Shown: piece by piece, positions 38,886-50,875 of the stretch
Numbering within the stretch: position 1 is the first letter of the stretch
How the letters are laid out: the number at the start of each line of letters is the position of its first letter
Made by a program: the position numbers and the translations under genes
Source: Amphiduros pacificus
Taxonomy: Eukaryota; Annelida; Polychaeta; Phyllodocida; Hesionidae
DNA: 64,000 bases
Direction: 5' to 3'
Assembly (NCBI GenBank): GCA_949316495.1
Contig: OX439004.1
Location: forward strand, 10,620,536 to 10,684,535
Notes under the pieces: generated by a model
Database searches by the model: none
Told to the model about the DNA's origin: nothing
What the model saw: the letters and a program-made list of their open reading frames with translations, nothing else

Positions 38886-39639
38886 TAGATGAACAGTCAA
38901 ATCAGATGAGATATGATATCATATCAACCAATTTTTCAAAATAAATGTTTTGATCATACCAGGACGTTCTTATCTTTTTGCAACTGATCTGGTACCGATA
39001 TGAATCCAGCCGTCATCGTCTACCCATCGTCCATTACTGATTTGGCATCGCTGAAAAGTTGTTGGGCGATGGTACAGCGTGTTATGGACGTGTTCTGGAT
39101 GGTTATGGACGGTGTTAGGACTGTCTCAGGGTGGTAGAAAAGCGTCTATAACTGACAGCTCGTTTCACATGTACACAGCGTCCTGGCACCATCCTGGCAC
39201 CGTTCCACCCGACCTGAAAAAGTTTGTCACCGTTTGACACCGTTTGAAAGTTTTGGTCATTTTACTCACCCTGCACACACCCTAACCGTTTTGAAAGTCC
39301 AGGAGACGATATGGGATCGTCCAATTGTGAACGTGCATTTTGATTTTTTGGGCGGGTAAATTAAAATCTCTACTCTGCATGGCGAGGTAGAATCATATAC
39401 TACCTCTGCAGCAATACGTTGTTCCTTGCACAGAATTAGTCCGCATATTTGCATGCAATTACCATATAGTTGGCCAATTGGCTGGCTCATGGTACATGCT
39501 CATGCACAACAACACAACTGCACACATGCTCATGCCTATTTCATATATTCAAAAGTAATTCAGGATGGATCATTCGTAATTTGGGAGGGGAGTGTATTTG
39601 AAATATCTGGTTGAAAGATTATACCATTTACATAATTTT

Positions 39640-39696
39640 GTTCAGGATTTTACATCACTTACAATGCTATTCAGTCAGTTCATGGTGAGGCCTGAC
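39640..39696 (-). mobile_element. SINE 3'-end fragment
   Basis: GATTTTACATCACTTACAAT, then TTCAGTCAGTTCATGGTGAG, then GCCT. These match the reversed SINE 3' end; there is no head. Confidence 0.6.
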
Positions 39697-40689
39697 ATAT
39701 AAGCTTTGCCCAAGAAGAAAAAGTCAAGATTTTTTTTCCTCCTCCCTTGAGGATTAATGGTCCACCCCCTGCTGACTATTTTTGTCTGACTATTTTGGTA
39801 CACATGTCACTGAAATCTCAATTCTTATTGTACTCACTTTCTTATAATAACATTGACACCAATTGGCCATGTTACCCCATGTGATGAAATATTTTATTCA
39901 TTGTGTCCTGGTTGCTTGCACTGGGTGTGTCCTCTGTGCACTCAACCAAAGAGTTGAATATGCTGTTTACTTGCAGAGCCAGGTATAAATGCTGGATCTG
40001 CTGTGGAGAGTATAAAATCTCCCGCGGTCTTCAAAATATTTTTAAAAATTGGCAAAAATCTTATCGTTTTGACATCGTTTTTACGAGATCGTCTATATGT
40101 GACAGCACCATAACGAGCCAGAAAGAACCTGGACATAACAGTAACAAAGTGGCAATGTTTTGCCAAAACGTTGGAAAAATTTGAACATCCCCTGTCGAAC
40201 ATTTCCCAACGTCACTCAACGTGAACGACCTTCCCCTAACAAGGTCAGAACTTTTATTATCGAGCTCAAGGTTCTGTCAAGATTGCAAACTTGTTCCACA
40301 AACGTTGTCAAAAACGTCATAGTGTGACATCCCTATAAGGAACACCAGATATTTTGAACATTTGATAGAACAATGTAAGCATGTGCTCAGCAGTTGGGGC
40401 CACTAGCAAAAAGCGTCACAAAATAATGTGATGGTTTCACGTCACAAAATGTAGTGTGGTAAATTGTGTGACACATAGATGTCACAAAATCGACCTCTGA
40501 CACAGATTTAAAATCACACAGATAAGTGTCTATTACAGCACATGGTGGATTGGAACACCTGAAGATTTATCTATTACTGACAGAGACAGCTTGAATACAG
40601 AATCTCTAGGAAAAAAATGGAACCCAATTTTCTGGTGGTGTAGCTCTAAGAATGTGATGTGTAGGCAAGATATATGAATCATGAATACA

Positions 40690-41220
40690 TTATTGAAGAA
40701 TGACTACAGTATTGATGACATAGATAAAGCATAACTGCTTGACATAAAGGAAGCATGACTACAGTATTCAGTAGATCTATGAAGCAAGAATTTCATATTG
40801 ATGACATAGATGAGGCATGACTTTATATTGATAATATAGAGGAAGACTTTTGTATATAGATGAAGCATGACTTTTGTATTGATTATATATATGAAGCATG
40901 ACATAGATGGAGCATGACCTTGTATTGATGACACAGATGAGCCATGATTACAGCATTGATGGATAGATGAAGCATGGTTGGCGTATTATTGACATAGAGG
41001 AAGCATGACTTCAGTATTGAGTAGATGGATGAAGCATGACTGCATTATTAATGATGACAAATAGACCTGACTACAGGATTGATGAAATAGATGTAGGATG
41101 ACTGCAAGATAAGGCATGATTTTTTATTGATGACAAAGATGAAGCATAACGTTTGTATTTATGAAATAGATGAAGCATGACCTTTGTATAGATAATATAG
41201 ATGTGGCATGACTGCAGTAT
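40690..41220. repeat. Degenerate ~35-bp tandem repeat
   Basis: About 14 diverged units with core TATTGATGACATAGATGAAG and CATGACT. Unit length varies through internal indels. Confidence 0.8.
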
Positions 41221-42229
41221 TGAGAGGACCAGAAAACTGATGTATTGGAATGATACAACTTTGAAGCCTTTGATGTATCAATGTGATTATGAGCAGTAAT
41301 AAGGGAAGTGTGCCATGGTCAACCCTTAATGTGTGCTGGGGTGGTGGTGTGTTACTAATGACCCTCAAGTCTTGACAACATATTCTCACCATAAATGAAG
41401 TACTTTGACCTTATAGTTTGACCACATCTATAAACTTAAATCAAAAATGTAATATATCTCTATAAAAAATATCCATTCAGTACATATTTAACTGAATGGC
41501 AAAAGGCAAATATTACTCCAAAGAGTTGAGGCAGAGTGAATGGTGACAATGTTATCACACAAATGTACTAATGTCAGAAGCAACCCATAATTCAGCCCTG
41601 TGTAGGATGTTTATTGTTATACCCTATGGCTCCCTCCATGACTGATATATATAGAGCAATTATAAACAGACATCCTTGTGATCAGAGGAACAAGACAACA
41701 CAGGGGTGAATCAGTGCAAATCTGCCCTTGTTCAAAGTTCAAATATTACTTCCTTTCATGTGCTAACATTCATGATAATAACAAATCAATGATTGAATAA
41801 TATCCATTCTGCAAATAAGAATGAATAATTAACTATGTGCTCAGAAGGAAATTCTCAATATTATGGAACATTTCTGTCTCATATTACAATAAAACTGTTC
41901 TGTAGGCCATAGTGATTTCAAAAATATACATTTTATCACAGCATAACGACTGAAAAATGGCATCTATGAGCTCTGTCTTAATAAAGAAATAATTCAAAAT
42001 CCTCAAATAAATGTGCAATGAATATCTAATATTAATATTGTACATCAAAACAAAGACATTTCACTACTAGGAGTTCAATATCTTATCCAAATGTCTTATA
42101 ATGTGTCATATAGAACTGATATTTCATTTAAACAATTTGAGCCATGTTTTATCAAAGTTAAAAAAAAAATAATTCCTTATAATGTCTAAAAATTAATTCC
42201 TTATAATGTCTGATAATTAATGTACTGTC
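41221..42229. other. Non-coding spacer
   Basis: Unique AT-rich sequence within the copy-A-specific block; no gene seen. Confidence 0.55.
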
Positions 42230-42705
42230 AAAGTCTAAACCCTCTCCTTCACTCCTGTCCTACTGGTTTAACCTCACTACTATATGATCCACTCCCTCAT
42301 CACTGGACTGTCCATCCCTCAACAGTATGTGACCCTCTCCATCATCTCTGGCCTGTGTAATCCTCTTCCTCATCATTGGACTGTCTGTCCCTCAGCACTA
42401 TGTGACCCTCACCCTCACTAAAATGTCCATCCCTCGCTACTAAGTGACCCTCTCCCTCATCACTAGAATGTCCATCCCTCACCACTATATGACCTCCCTC
42501 ACCATTATGTGACTCTCTCCCTTATTACTGAACTGTCCCTCCCCCATCACTATGTGACCCTCTCCCTCATCACCGAGCTGTCCCTCCCTCACCACTCTGA
42601 CCCTCTTTCTTATTTTAGAACTATCCCTCCCTCACCACTATGTGACCCTCTTCCTCATCACTGAACTCTCCATCCCTCACCACAATACAACCCTCTTCCT
42701 TATTA
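42230..42705. repeat. Degenerate ~45-bp C/T-rich tandem repeat
   Basis: About ten diverged units with CCCTCACCACTATGTGACCC and CTCTCCCTCATCACTG, interrupted by small deletions. Confidence 0.8.
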
Positions 42706-42818
42706 CAAGTCTAGTTATTCAGTACGTAATTGTCCATTACTAACACTGTAACAACTAAGTTGTTACAGATCACAGATTTTCATTGTTAGCACGTTGTAGC
42801 AAAAACATTGTAGGACAG

Positions 42819-43125
42819 TTTTGTTTGTTTTGTTTGTTTGTTTGGGGTTTTACATCACTTTCAACATTATTTCAGTCATTTTGTGATGAGACCTACTTGT
42901 AGCAGAATTGTCATGTCGCAGGTCCTTGACATGACAACCCATCCTGTCACAGATTTACAAGGACAAAGGGCTTTACAAGGCACGGGCCTCAGCTCCTATG
43001 GGAAATTGTATCATAAGTTCAATCTCGGCATGGCCAGGGATCGAACCCACAACCTTTGGATCACCACAGAGGAACTGGTGCTAGTAAGGTGGCGCTCTAA
43101 CCAACTGCGCCACAGCCCGTGGCCC
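42819..43125 (-). mobile_element. Complete tRNA-derived SINE
   Basis: Minus-strand full-length copy. On the reversed strand it has TGTGGCGCAGTTGG (A box), GGGTTCGATCCC (B box), the family body and the (CAAA)n tail. A perfect 10-bp target-site duplication, TGTAGGACAG, lies at 42809-42818 and 43126-43135. There is a small internal deletion between the TAGCAG and AATTGTCATG boxes. Confidence 0.93.
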
Positions 43126-43228
43126 TGTAGGACAGCATGCTGCAACATTGTCATCACGGAGAAGGACAACATTGTTATCAGGTCAGACCACGACACAGTC
43201 CTTCTACATGCTCAGCATGTTAAAAAAA

Positions 43229-44094
43229 AGTAGAAAGACAACTAAATCTTATTTCTACATGCTCACAACGTTGTTTCTACGTTGTGTATTACCTGGGTAT
43301 GTCCCATAATCATTGTGTGCTTTCCATATAGGTATTGTGTGTGAAGAATCTCATCTGTATTTATTTGTTTCACTCTTCATTGTTTTAGGCAATCAATGAC
43401 CTCATTGTGTAAAGCAACCATTCATTCAATACAAATATAAAGATCGGTTCACTTACAAGTTATTTGAAACTGACCTAATGGAAATATTACAAATGATGAA
43501 AGATGCACCTTCCCAAAAAAAGAAATGGAATATTTTGTTCTCATGCTACACAATTTAAAGGTTGGTTAATTATCAATTCGTGCAATGTTAATGTGAAAAA
43601 CAAAAACAGCCGTGCACTGTTTCAAATCAGAACCAGAGATTTTTAATAACACTATGAATTTTAAAGGTCACATTAAATTACCTTTTCAAGAATATTGAAT
43701 ATTTTTTGCATATTATCTTTTCAGTGCAATGATCATCTTCATTTGTTGTCTATATTTGAACGATGGATATTTAAATTATTACTTTTCTTTATTCTCTGGC
43801 AAAAAGCAATGTTAATTCATATGAATGAACATTTTGCATAAACCTATACTTGAAAATTCATATTATTGCCAAATGCAAATGCGCCTTGAAAAAGACAAAA
43901 TATAGAAATGATTTCAGCAAGTATTGAATAATCATTTACTGATGAAATGGATACTACAAGACTTAAATGTTGTAAATGACTTTCTTTTTAGAAAAAAAAT
44001 AAAAGTTGACAAAAATCATTTTCTAGTTCAGAAATATAGTCATGAAAGTGGGAGCCCAGGTGAAATCATACCTTATTAAATAATTATTATTTTT
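43229..44094. other. Duplicated non-coding flank of the GPCR relic (copy A)
   Basis: Aligns with 56490-57300. Nothing beyond the homology itself supports a gene here. Confidence 0.6.
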
Positions 44095-44375
44095 TTCTGA
44101 TATTTTTTATTCAATGTAACTGGAAATTGTACATCCAAATGAAAACCTCCCTCTACATATATAATTCCAGATTTTGATATTTTTGTCTCTTTTTAAATAT
44201 TTAAAAGAGTCTTTTGGAGAAACAGCCAAGCTTATTTTTATTCTATTCTCAAATATTGCCCTTGAAATAGCAAACCTAGCATGCATTTCATGACAATGAC
44301 AATTGCTGACAGACATATCTTAGTCTATTGTTTTATACCTAACAAGATTACATACATATTGCCAAAAATAGATCA
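44095..44375 (+). pseudogene. Decayed GPCR relic, copy A
   Basis: This matches the GPCR exons at nucleotide level. GGAGAAACAGCC and TTATTTTTATTCTATTC correspond to the start of TM1 (GGGAAACAGCC, then CTATTCCAATATG). CTAGCATGCATTTCA, then GACAATTGCTGACA and TTTTATACCTAACAAGATTA, correspond to TM2 (CTAGCATGTATTTCA, GGCAATAGCTGACA, TTTTACACCTAATTGG). About 70 bp of TM1 is deleted and no frame survives. Weak similarity extends left to about 44095. The paralogous relic at 57290-57550 shows the decay began before the segmental duplication. Confidence 0.75.
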
Positions 44376-44676
44376 ATCTTAAATCTAGTAGTCCAGCCAT
44401 GCTAGAGTTGGAATAAATTGCAACACAATTTTCATCACCGCAATCCATTGTAAACAATTTTGGCATCTGAGATTAGTGTGGTGTGTGGGCATTTACATTT
44501 TTTTAAATAGTGTGCAAATCACCACGCATACATCTGATTATTATTACTATACATACCTCTCTATATATTAAAGCTTTACATTGTTAAAACAGGTAAACAG
44601 ATGCAAAACTATAGAATTATGGAGGCATCAAAGCAATTTCCAAGAGATCTGTGCACATATGAGAACATGCATCTTT

Positions 44677-44782
44677 GGGTGCACGATTGAAGCTGGCAGT
44701 TTCTGCCAAAATCCACACAGTAATGTGGGCGGGTCGGCAGATTTTGCCGCCTTCTGCAGGCGGTTTCCAATCGTGTGTACCC
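44677..44782. mobile_element. 106-bp MITE-like inverted-repeat element
   Basis: It begins GGGTGCACGATTG and ends CAATCGTGTGTACCC; the reversed end reads GGGTACACACGATTG, so the terminal repeats are about 13-15 bp. TTT flanks both sides. Copy B lacks it. A 65-bp host sequence (AACAGATGCAAAACTATAGA onward) is duplicated on either side of it (44577-44645 and 44795-44862), so a local duplication accompanied or followed the insertion. Confidence 0.8.
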
Positions 44783-45265
44783 TTTGCCTAAAGTTTTATA
44801 TTGTTAAGACAGGTAAACAGATACGAAGCTATAGAATTATGGAGGCATCAAAGAAATTTCCATGAGCACATATGAGAATATGCACCTTTGGCTAGACACT
44901 AATAACTGACCCATATTAAGGGACCGTAAATGTGCTCACAGGTGACCATATGTTTTGGCTGGAATTCCGGCCATAAGGCACTGGAGATACGTCACAATTT
45001 TTGGTTGTTGCTAGGGGCTTCCCTGTTCTATATTTATGTGAGCCAATCATAGCAATCCTCCAATAATTAGTGACATTATTCACCCACTGCACAAACAAAT
45101 CTAAAAGAAAGTTCCGTGATTGTCCTACTATATTGCCTGGACTAGGATCGTCTAACCTTTGGCTAACCTTGAGGAACACAGCATGAGCAAGATGAAGCAC
45201 TAGAAAATGTTTAAAGCATGGCATTTTTCATGGGAGGTTGAGTACAAGTCCTTGCCAAAAATGGA

Positions 45266-47081
45266 AGGAGAGCGCATGGAAACATAGAAAGTAAGAAGTT
45301 GTTGTGGCCATCAACAGCACAAGGAAAGGACGTACTGCAGAGAAGACCGAACACCAGCGCTGACGTCACAAATGAGATATAAAGAACTCCTCAAGCACCT
45401 TTGCCATCATTTGCACGAGGTCCTTTCAAGCAGCAAAATGACATGTAAAATAAAACATTTCAGAATAGCCTTTGGAAAATATCTTTGAGGAGCTTGATTA
45501 TTATCAAAGGTTTATATAAATCTTAATATTGAGATAAGCTTAAAATGGCTTCCATTAGTAATTGGTACATATGGAAGCAGCCTATCTTTTTATCATTTCT
45601 TATCATCTGCCAGCTTTAATTATATAATTGGTGAGATTGAAGGTGGACTTCAGAAATGACAGAAACTATTTGCTTCCAATAATAATATTATTAATTGTTT
45701 TGATTCTGAACATTAATGCATATCTAAATTATCCCCTAATGATACGTGGAATCAATTTGGATTTATCCCCAGGTAGAGTGATGGGTTATTCCGATCAACC
45801 TGAAACTTGAATAATAATATATTCAGGGTAATTTTTTCCAAAATATGTTGAAGCGAAAACCATTCCGCATACATGTAATTCTATACATTGGTACAACCAT
45901 GATTACCTAACTTCATGATTGTTCAAACTGGTTTATAAATTGCATTAGAAATATAGCAGTTGCACTGTTAACATCTCAATATTTTATTTTGTTTCATTCA
46001 TTTGAATATTGATATCTCTAAGAGGTTATTTATAACTGATTCACACATTATATGAGGAGAGCTCTTAAAAGGTTCCAAATGGATTAACATTGAAAAGGCT
46101 AAATTTTCTGAAGTACTTATTCAACCTTGTCAATGATATAATGTTGTTAGAAGTTTGACACTATATGTTATTTTTGTAATCTAAATTCAATACCTGAACT
46201 ATTATACCTATTCAAAAGCTTCCAAATAAGTACATGCATAGGAATAAATTTTAATATTGATGAAAACTAATTAAAACTAAAGATCTTCATCCAGGCTTGT
46301 ATGGGTTTGATCAGAATATCAACACATTAAGAAGGAGTTTCTTAATCATGAACAGGTGCATTATAGTCTTAAAACCTAAAGCATCTCCTTAACATTTGGA
46401 AAAACATACACCTAAAGATGAAATAACTGTTACAGGTAACTTAACTCTGTCCCAATTTGTCTATTTGTGTAAGAAAAGGTTTTCATCCAAAAAGTCAAAA
46501 AGTAAAAGGGAACAACTGACTTCTTTTGAGATGGTGGATCTTCAACAATTATCTGATTTCCTACTAACATAAACTGAAGATATAAACTAATAAACAGTAA
46601 TAAGATAAACTATATTTGGCTTCATACCAAAGAGCATTGGAAAAAATACTTGATATGAAATCATCAAATAGCCCAAAATGTTTATACTGCATAAAAATGG
46701 ACACAATCAGCCATTTTTTCACAGAATGTTGAAGATGTGTAGACGTGTAATAAACTGACTAGGTGATGTAAAACATCCCCTTAGATTTGATCAATTCAGG
46801 GGAATGTATATTTGGCTGTTACGTTAACAGTGATGTTTTCTAAATGTTGACGTTTTTGTTACCAACATGCAAAGTATAATATACACAAAGACTATTAAAT
46901 TTAATGAAATCAGAATAGCAGGTATGAATATGTGTCATTTTACTTAATATATAAAATGCCAAAATATATTGGTGTTGATTATCGCAGCTTATCAAGGAGA
47001 GTATCATATCAAGTAATCAAGATTTCACATTCACTATTGGGAAGAGTTAGATTCCATTTAACCACCCACATTACACCCACA
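45266..47081. other. Spacer between the two duplicated segments
   Basis: About 1.8 kb of unique AT-rich sequence. A 60-codon frame at 45628-45810 encodes one hydrophobic stretch (NYLLPIIILLIVLILNINAY) that might be a membrane helix, but there is no other support for a gene. Confidence 0.55.
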
Positions 47082-47412
47082 TGGTTATTCTACATAGCAA
47101 ATTATTACTAATCACTGTCTAGGGTTTCCAAAAAAGTAACCAAAATATTTAGCAAACCATTTGTCAAGATTCCAGTCAATACAGATTTTTTACTGTCTTA
47201 TTAGTTTGGCATTGAATGATTTGTTTGTGTCAGTGTTCCGTGTTTTTTTTTGTGTTTTTTGTTTTTGTTTTGCATATTTGTGAGCTACACTGTGTTGAAC
47301 TTAATATAATAGACATAATAAATAATGGACAGACAGATATCACATTTTCTAAAGACCATGGTCAACAATAACACAATGGCCTGTCACCGCCAATAAAGAC
47401 CAAGATCAGTTT

Positions 47413-47575
47413 GTTTTCTTTGGGTTTTACATCACTTTCAACATTATTTCAATCATTTCATAATGAGACCTACTTGAAGCAGGTATAGTGCTTCCTCACT
47501 GAATTGTCACGTCGCAGGTCTTTGACATGACAACCCGCCCAGTCACAGATTTATAAGAACAACGGGTTAACATTT
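47413..47575 (-). mobile_element. Truncated SINE, copy B
   Basis: The insertion matches 34222, with the left flank CCAAGATCAG retained. The SINE breaks off after CGGGTTAAC and joins unrelated sequence, so the tRNA-like head and right duplication were deleted after the segmental duplication. Confidence 0.88.
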
Positions 47576-47690
47576 TAGTGAGATTAGTGTGTAAATAGTG
47601 TCATCTTCTTAACCTACTTTAAACAGATTTTTTTCTTTCTGCAAATATAAATAATTGTACCTAAAATAAGGTTTTATTTTTTATCTTAGT

Positions 47691-47871
47691 TTAAAAAAAG
47701 CTTCATCCAAAAGTGACTGCCATTTGGAACGTACATGGGCAGTTAGATGTTTCCAAACAGAAGCACCAATTCTACCAGTCATTTGTCCAAAGAAATAGAA
47801 TGAACAGTGAACCATTCCTACACAAAACTCGATTTCTTTTTTTCCTACAATTTTGAGAGGTTGATTAATGT
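47691..47871 (-). CDS. Possible terminal exon or conserved small ORF, copy B
   Basis: Paralogue of the frame at 34693-34866. On the minus strand it reads IVGKKEIEFCVGMVHCSFYF, then MTGRIGASVWKH, SKWQSLLDEAF and a stop six codons later, followed by AATAAA. The three-codon AFFKLR extension replaces the earlier stop of copy A. The acceptor is weaker here (GTTGATTAATGTG context changed). The function is not recognised. Confidence 0.28.
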
Positions 47872-49202
47872 GTAATCGACAGGCGGATGACTTTAATGAC
47901 GCCAAGATCAATGTTGCGATTTAAATTATCAGAGGATTATGATAGACATATTATTCCAAATTATTGACAGTTTTTCACTGTAATGAAGACCATTATTTAT
48001 AGATGTATATATCTTTGTGACCAGATATCAATCCCAGGCAAGGAATATTGTAATTTTATGTGAATGTTCATTTAAATAAATGGGTACGTATATAAACAGA
48101 TACATATCTTTGTAAAATGCCAATGCATAAGCCTTCTTGCCTGGCTCAATCAAAACGGTTTTGGAAGTTGAATTTAATGTCCAACAGTCATCTTAGGAAA
48201 AGGAGAAATGAATAAACAGGAAATGTAGAATATAGTTGCATCAATTGCGACAATCTAATTATGGAAAAAACAGCATTTGATTATTTCGTTGAATTTCTAA
48301 AGGAACGATTATTTCGGGCAGTTTATAGCAGAGTAAGTAAATATTTCACCATTCTCATAGTTTACTCCGAGCTTGAAGTACAATGAATGTAGTTGTGACA
48401 CCATGTGATCAAAGGTACATTGTGCATTACCGTCTTTTGATGCCATATTGAAAGTTGAAATCTTGAATATGATGTTATATAATTCTGTGACGATTTTACA
48501 CACCATAGAGAGTATTTAGACCTTAACATTGCGTCAGTGAAATGTTCAACTTTCTTCACTGATAATGGAAATAGAAATTCTATATTTCTATGCACAATTG
48601 AAGAGTCAAATACAAATGCATTGATTTCCCTAAAATGTTTGTCAATTCACACAACGTTCTCATTTATTTCTCACCACCGACGCATTCATTGGCAGGCCTA
48701 TACAATCATATCATTTTATTGTAAAAAATACTTTCTTCTCATATCATTTTTGAATAATTTTATTGCCAATATGCATCCATTTCATTTACATAATGTTTAA
48801 AAAAAAGATGTGTTAGGTTCAGAAAATATAGGTAAAGAATTAAGGCATTTTTTTCAAATTATAGGAATTATCACAGAGATAATTCCATTTTTACAAGTGC
48901 AGGGCAGGAAAGACTGGCCTGAAGATAACCCTCTGGTGTTGAAACAAGCTAGGAGGCACCATCCTCTCTTGGTGAAATAAGATAGGCGGAACCACCAGTC
49001 CCCCTTGGTCACCTACATATGCACGCTGATCATAACAAAGACTGATACATGGTTTTGCTGCTTGTTACATCATATTTCTGCAAATTTAACTGCCATCAAC
49101 GTTTCAGGTATGTGCTGGCTGGTTAGTGGACTTCTCCAGATGTGTCCCTCACAGGTGTTTGTGTGGGCCTTTGCTTCTTTGCTGAACTTTCTGCCTTATT
49201 TT

Positions 49203-49530
49203 GGCCACAAGCCGTGGCGCAGTTGGTTAGAGCACCAGCTTATTAGCACCAGTTCCTCTGTGGTGATCCAAAGGTCGTGGGTTCGAACTCCGGTTATGTC
49301 GGGATTGAACTCATGATACAATTTCCCATATGAGCTGAGACCCGTGCCTAAAGGGTTAACCCGTTGTCCTTGTAAATTTTGTGACCGGGTGGGTTGTCAT
49401 ATCAAGGACTTGCGACATGACAATTCAGTGAGGCAGCACTATATCTGCTAGAAGTAGGTCTCATCACGAAATGACTGAAATAATGTTGAAAGTGATGTAA
49501 AACACCAAACAAACAAACAAACAAACAAAA
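49203..49530 (+). mobile_element. Complete tRNA-derived SINE
   Basis: Plus-strand copy with A box TGGCGCAGTTGG, B box GGGTTCGAACTCC, full body and (CAAA)n tail. The near-perfect 13-bp duplication TCTGCCTTATTTT / TCTGCCTTACTTT flanks it at 49190-49202 and 49531-49543. It sits inside the 2.6-kb inserted element. Confidence 0.94.
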
Positions 49531-49627
49531 TCTGCCTTACTTTCACGTTGCCCAACTCTGGGTCATCATGAATAACATCCAATATGGCCAATCATGTGGC
49601 CCATGACCTACTTTGGGAATGTTTAAA

Positions 49628-50347
49628 TGGTTACCATTCTTCATTGTCACCTGCCAATATGTTCTCAGGGGTACCATGCATCCCTCATCGTCACCAGTTC
49701 CTATGGACTGATTGTTACCCGCCAATATGTTCGTCACCAGCCTATATGTTATAATGGTTACCATGCATCCCTCATCGTCACCAGCCAATATGTTCTGATG
49801 GTTACCGTGCATTCCTCATCATCACCAGCCAGTATGCACAGTTTGTTGCCATGCATCCCTCATCGTCACCAGCCAGTATGCACAGTTTGTTGCCATGCAT
49901 CCCTCATCGTCACCAGCCAGTATGCACAGTTTGTTACCATGCATCCCTCACCGTCACCAGCCAATATGTTCTGATGGTTACCATGCATCCCTCATCGTCA
50001 CCAGCCAATATGTTCTGATGGTTACCGTGCATTCCTCATCGTCACCAGCCAGTATGCACAGTTTGTTGCCATGCATTCCTCATCGTCACCAGCCAGTATG
50101 CACAGTTTTTTACCATGCATCCCTCACCGTCACCAGCCAATATGTTCTGATGGTTACCATGCATCCCTCACCGTCACCAGTCAATATGTTCTGATGGTTA
50201 CCATGCATTCCTCATCGTCACCAGCCAATATGTTCTGATGGTTACCATGCATCCCTCATCGTCACCAGCCAATATGTTCAGATGGTTACCGTGCATTCCT
50301 CATCGTCACCAGCCAGTATGCAGTTTGTTACCATGCATCCCTCATCA
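49628..50347. repeat. 44-bp minisatellite with two unit types
   Basis: About 16 units of 44 bp sharing CATGCATCCCTCATCGTCAC and CAGCCA. One type ends ATATGTTCTGATGGTTAC and the other GTATGCACAGTTTGTT. Blocks of the two types alternate, indicating duplication of multi-unit segments. Confidence 0.95.
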
Positions 50348-50875
50348 CAATGCAGTGACAGCCGTCACCTCTTTTGCCTCTTTTACATACAATGCAGTGA
50401 CAACAGTCACCTCTTTTGTCTATTTTACACGCAATGCAGTGACAGCCATCACCTCTTTTGCCTATTTTACACACAATGCAGTGACAGTCGTCACCTCTTT
50501 TGTCTCTTTTACACACAATGCAGTGACAGCCGTCACCTCTTTTGTCTCTTTTACATACAATGCAGTGACAGCAGTCACCTCTTTTGCCTCTTTCACACGT
50601 AATGCAGTGACATCAGTCATCTCTTCTGCCTCATTCATGCACAATGCACTGACAGCTGGCACCTCTTCTGCCTCATTCACATGTAATGCACTGACAGGCG
50701 TCATCTCTTCTGCCTCATTCACACGCAATGCACTGACAGCAGTCAACTCTTTTGCCTTAGTCTCACATAAGGCAGTGACGTCCATCACCTACTCTGCCTC
50801 AGTCTCCCGCAATCCAGAGACGTCTGTCCCCTCATCTGCTTCATTCACACACAATGCAGTAACTATCACTCGTGT
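50348..50875. repeat. 42-bp minisatellite (14-codon period)
   Basis: About 12 units with GCAGTGACAGCCGTCACCTC and TTTTGCCTCTTTTACA. The period is a multiple of three, so it opens a 283-codon plus frame (50238-51089) of Thr/Ser-rich NAVTAVTSFASFT repeats and a minus frame as well. Mucin-like composition alone is not evidence of coding. There is no signal peptide or conserved domain. Confidence 0.94.

Larger units (their letters stand above)
38962..43228. other. Copy-A-specific block (insertion or replaced segment)
   Basis: Homology to copy B stops after GTTTTGATCATACCA (38960 / 56110) and resumes at GTAGAAAGACAACTAAA (43230 / 56490). Copy A has about 4.3 kb here and copy B about 0.37 kb of unrelated sequence. 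The block includes two CG-richer stretches (38970-39330 and 39990-40330) unlike their surroundings, a SINE fragment, two degenerate minisatellites and a full SINE. No gene or transposase is visible. Confidence 0.65.
33848..45265. repeat. Segmental duplication, copy A
   Basis: Long stretches align collinearly with 47082-59464. The left edge is GGTTATTCTACATAGCAAAT in both copies; the right edge is GAGTACAAGTCCTTG then CAAAAATGGA. In between are a shared SINE site, a conserved minus-strand frame, the GPCR exon with about 370 bp of 5' flank, a 19-bp minisatellite, a GPCR relic and the right flank. Copy A has its own extra sequence at about 38962-43228 and a 106-bp MITE at 44677. Confidence 0.93.

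Noticed and set aside
44916-45224. 102-codon minus-strand frame in the duplicated flank
   Set aside because: The paralogous copy is broken up by insertion and substitutions, and there is no domain; it looks like a repeat-derived open frame.
48863-48890. Helitron 3' end suggested by the small hairpin
   Set aside because: The hairpin is not followed by a CTRR terminus in either orientation, and inverted terminal repeats argue against a Helitron.
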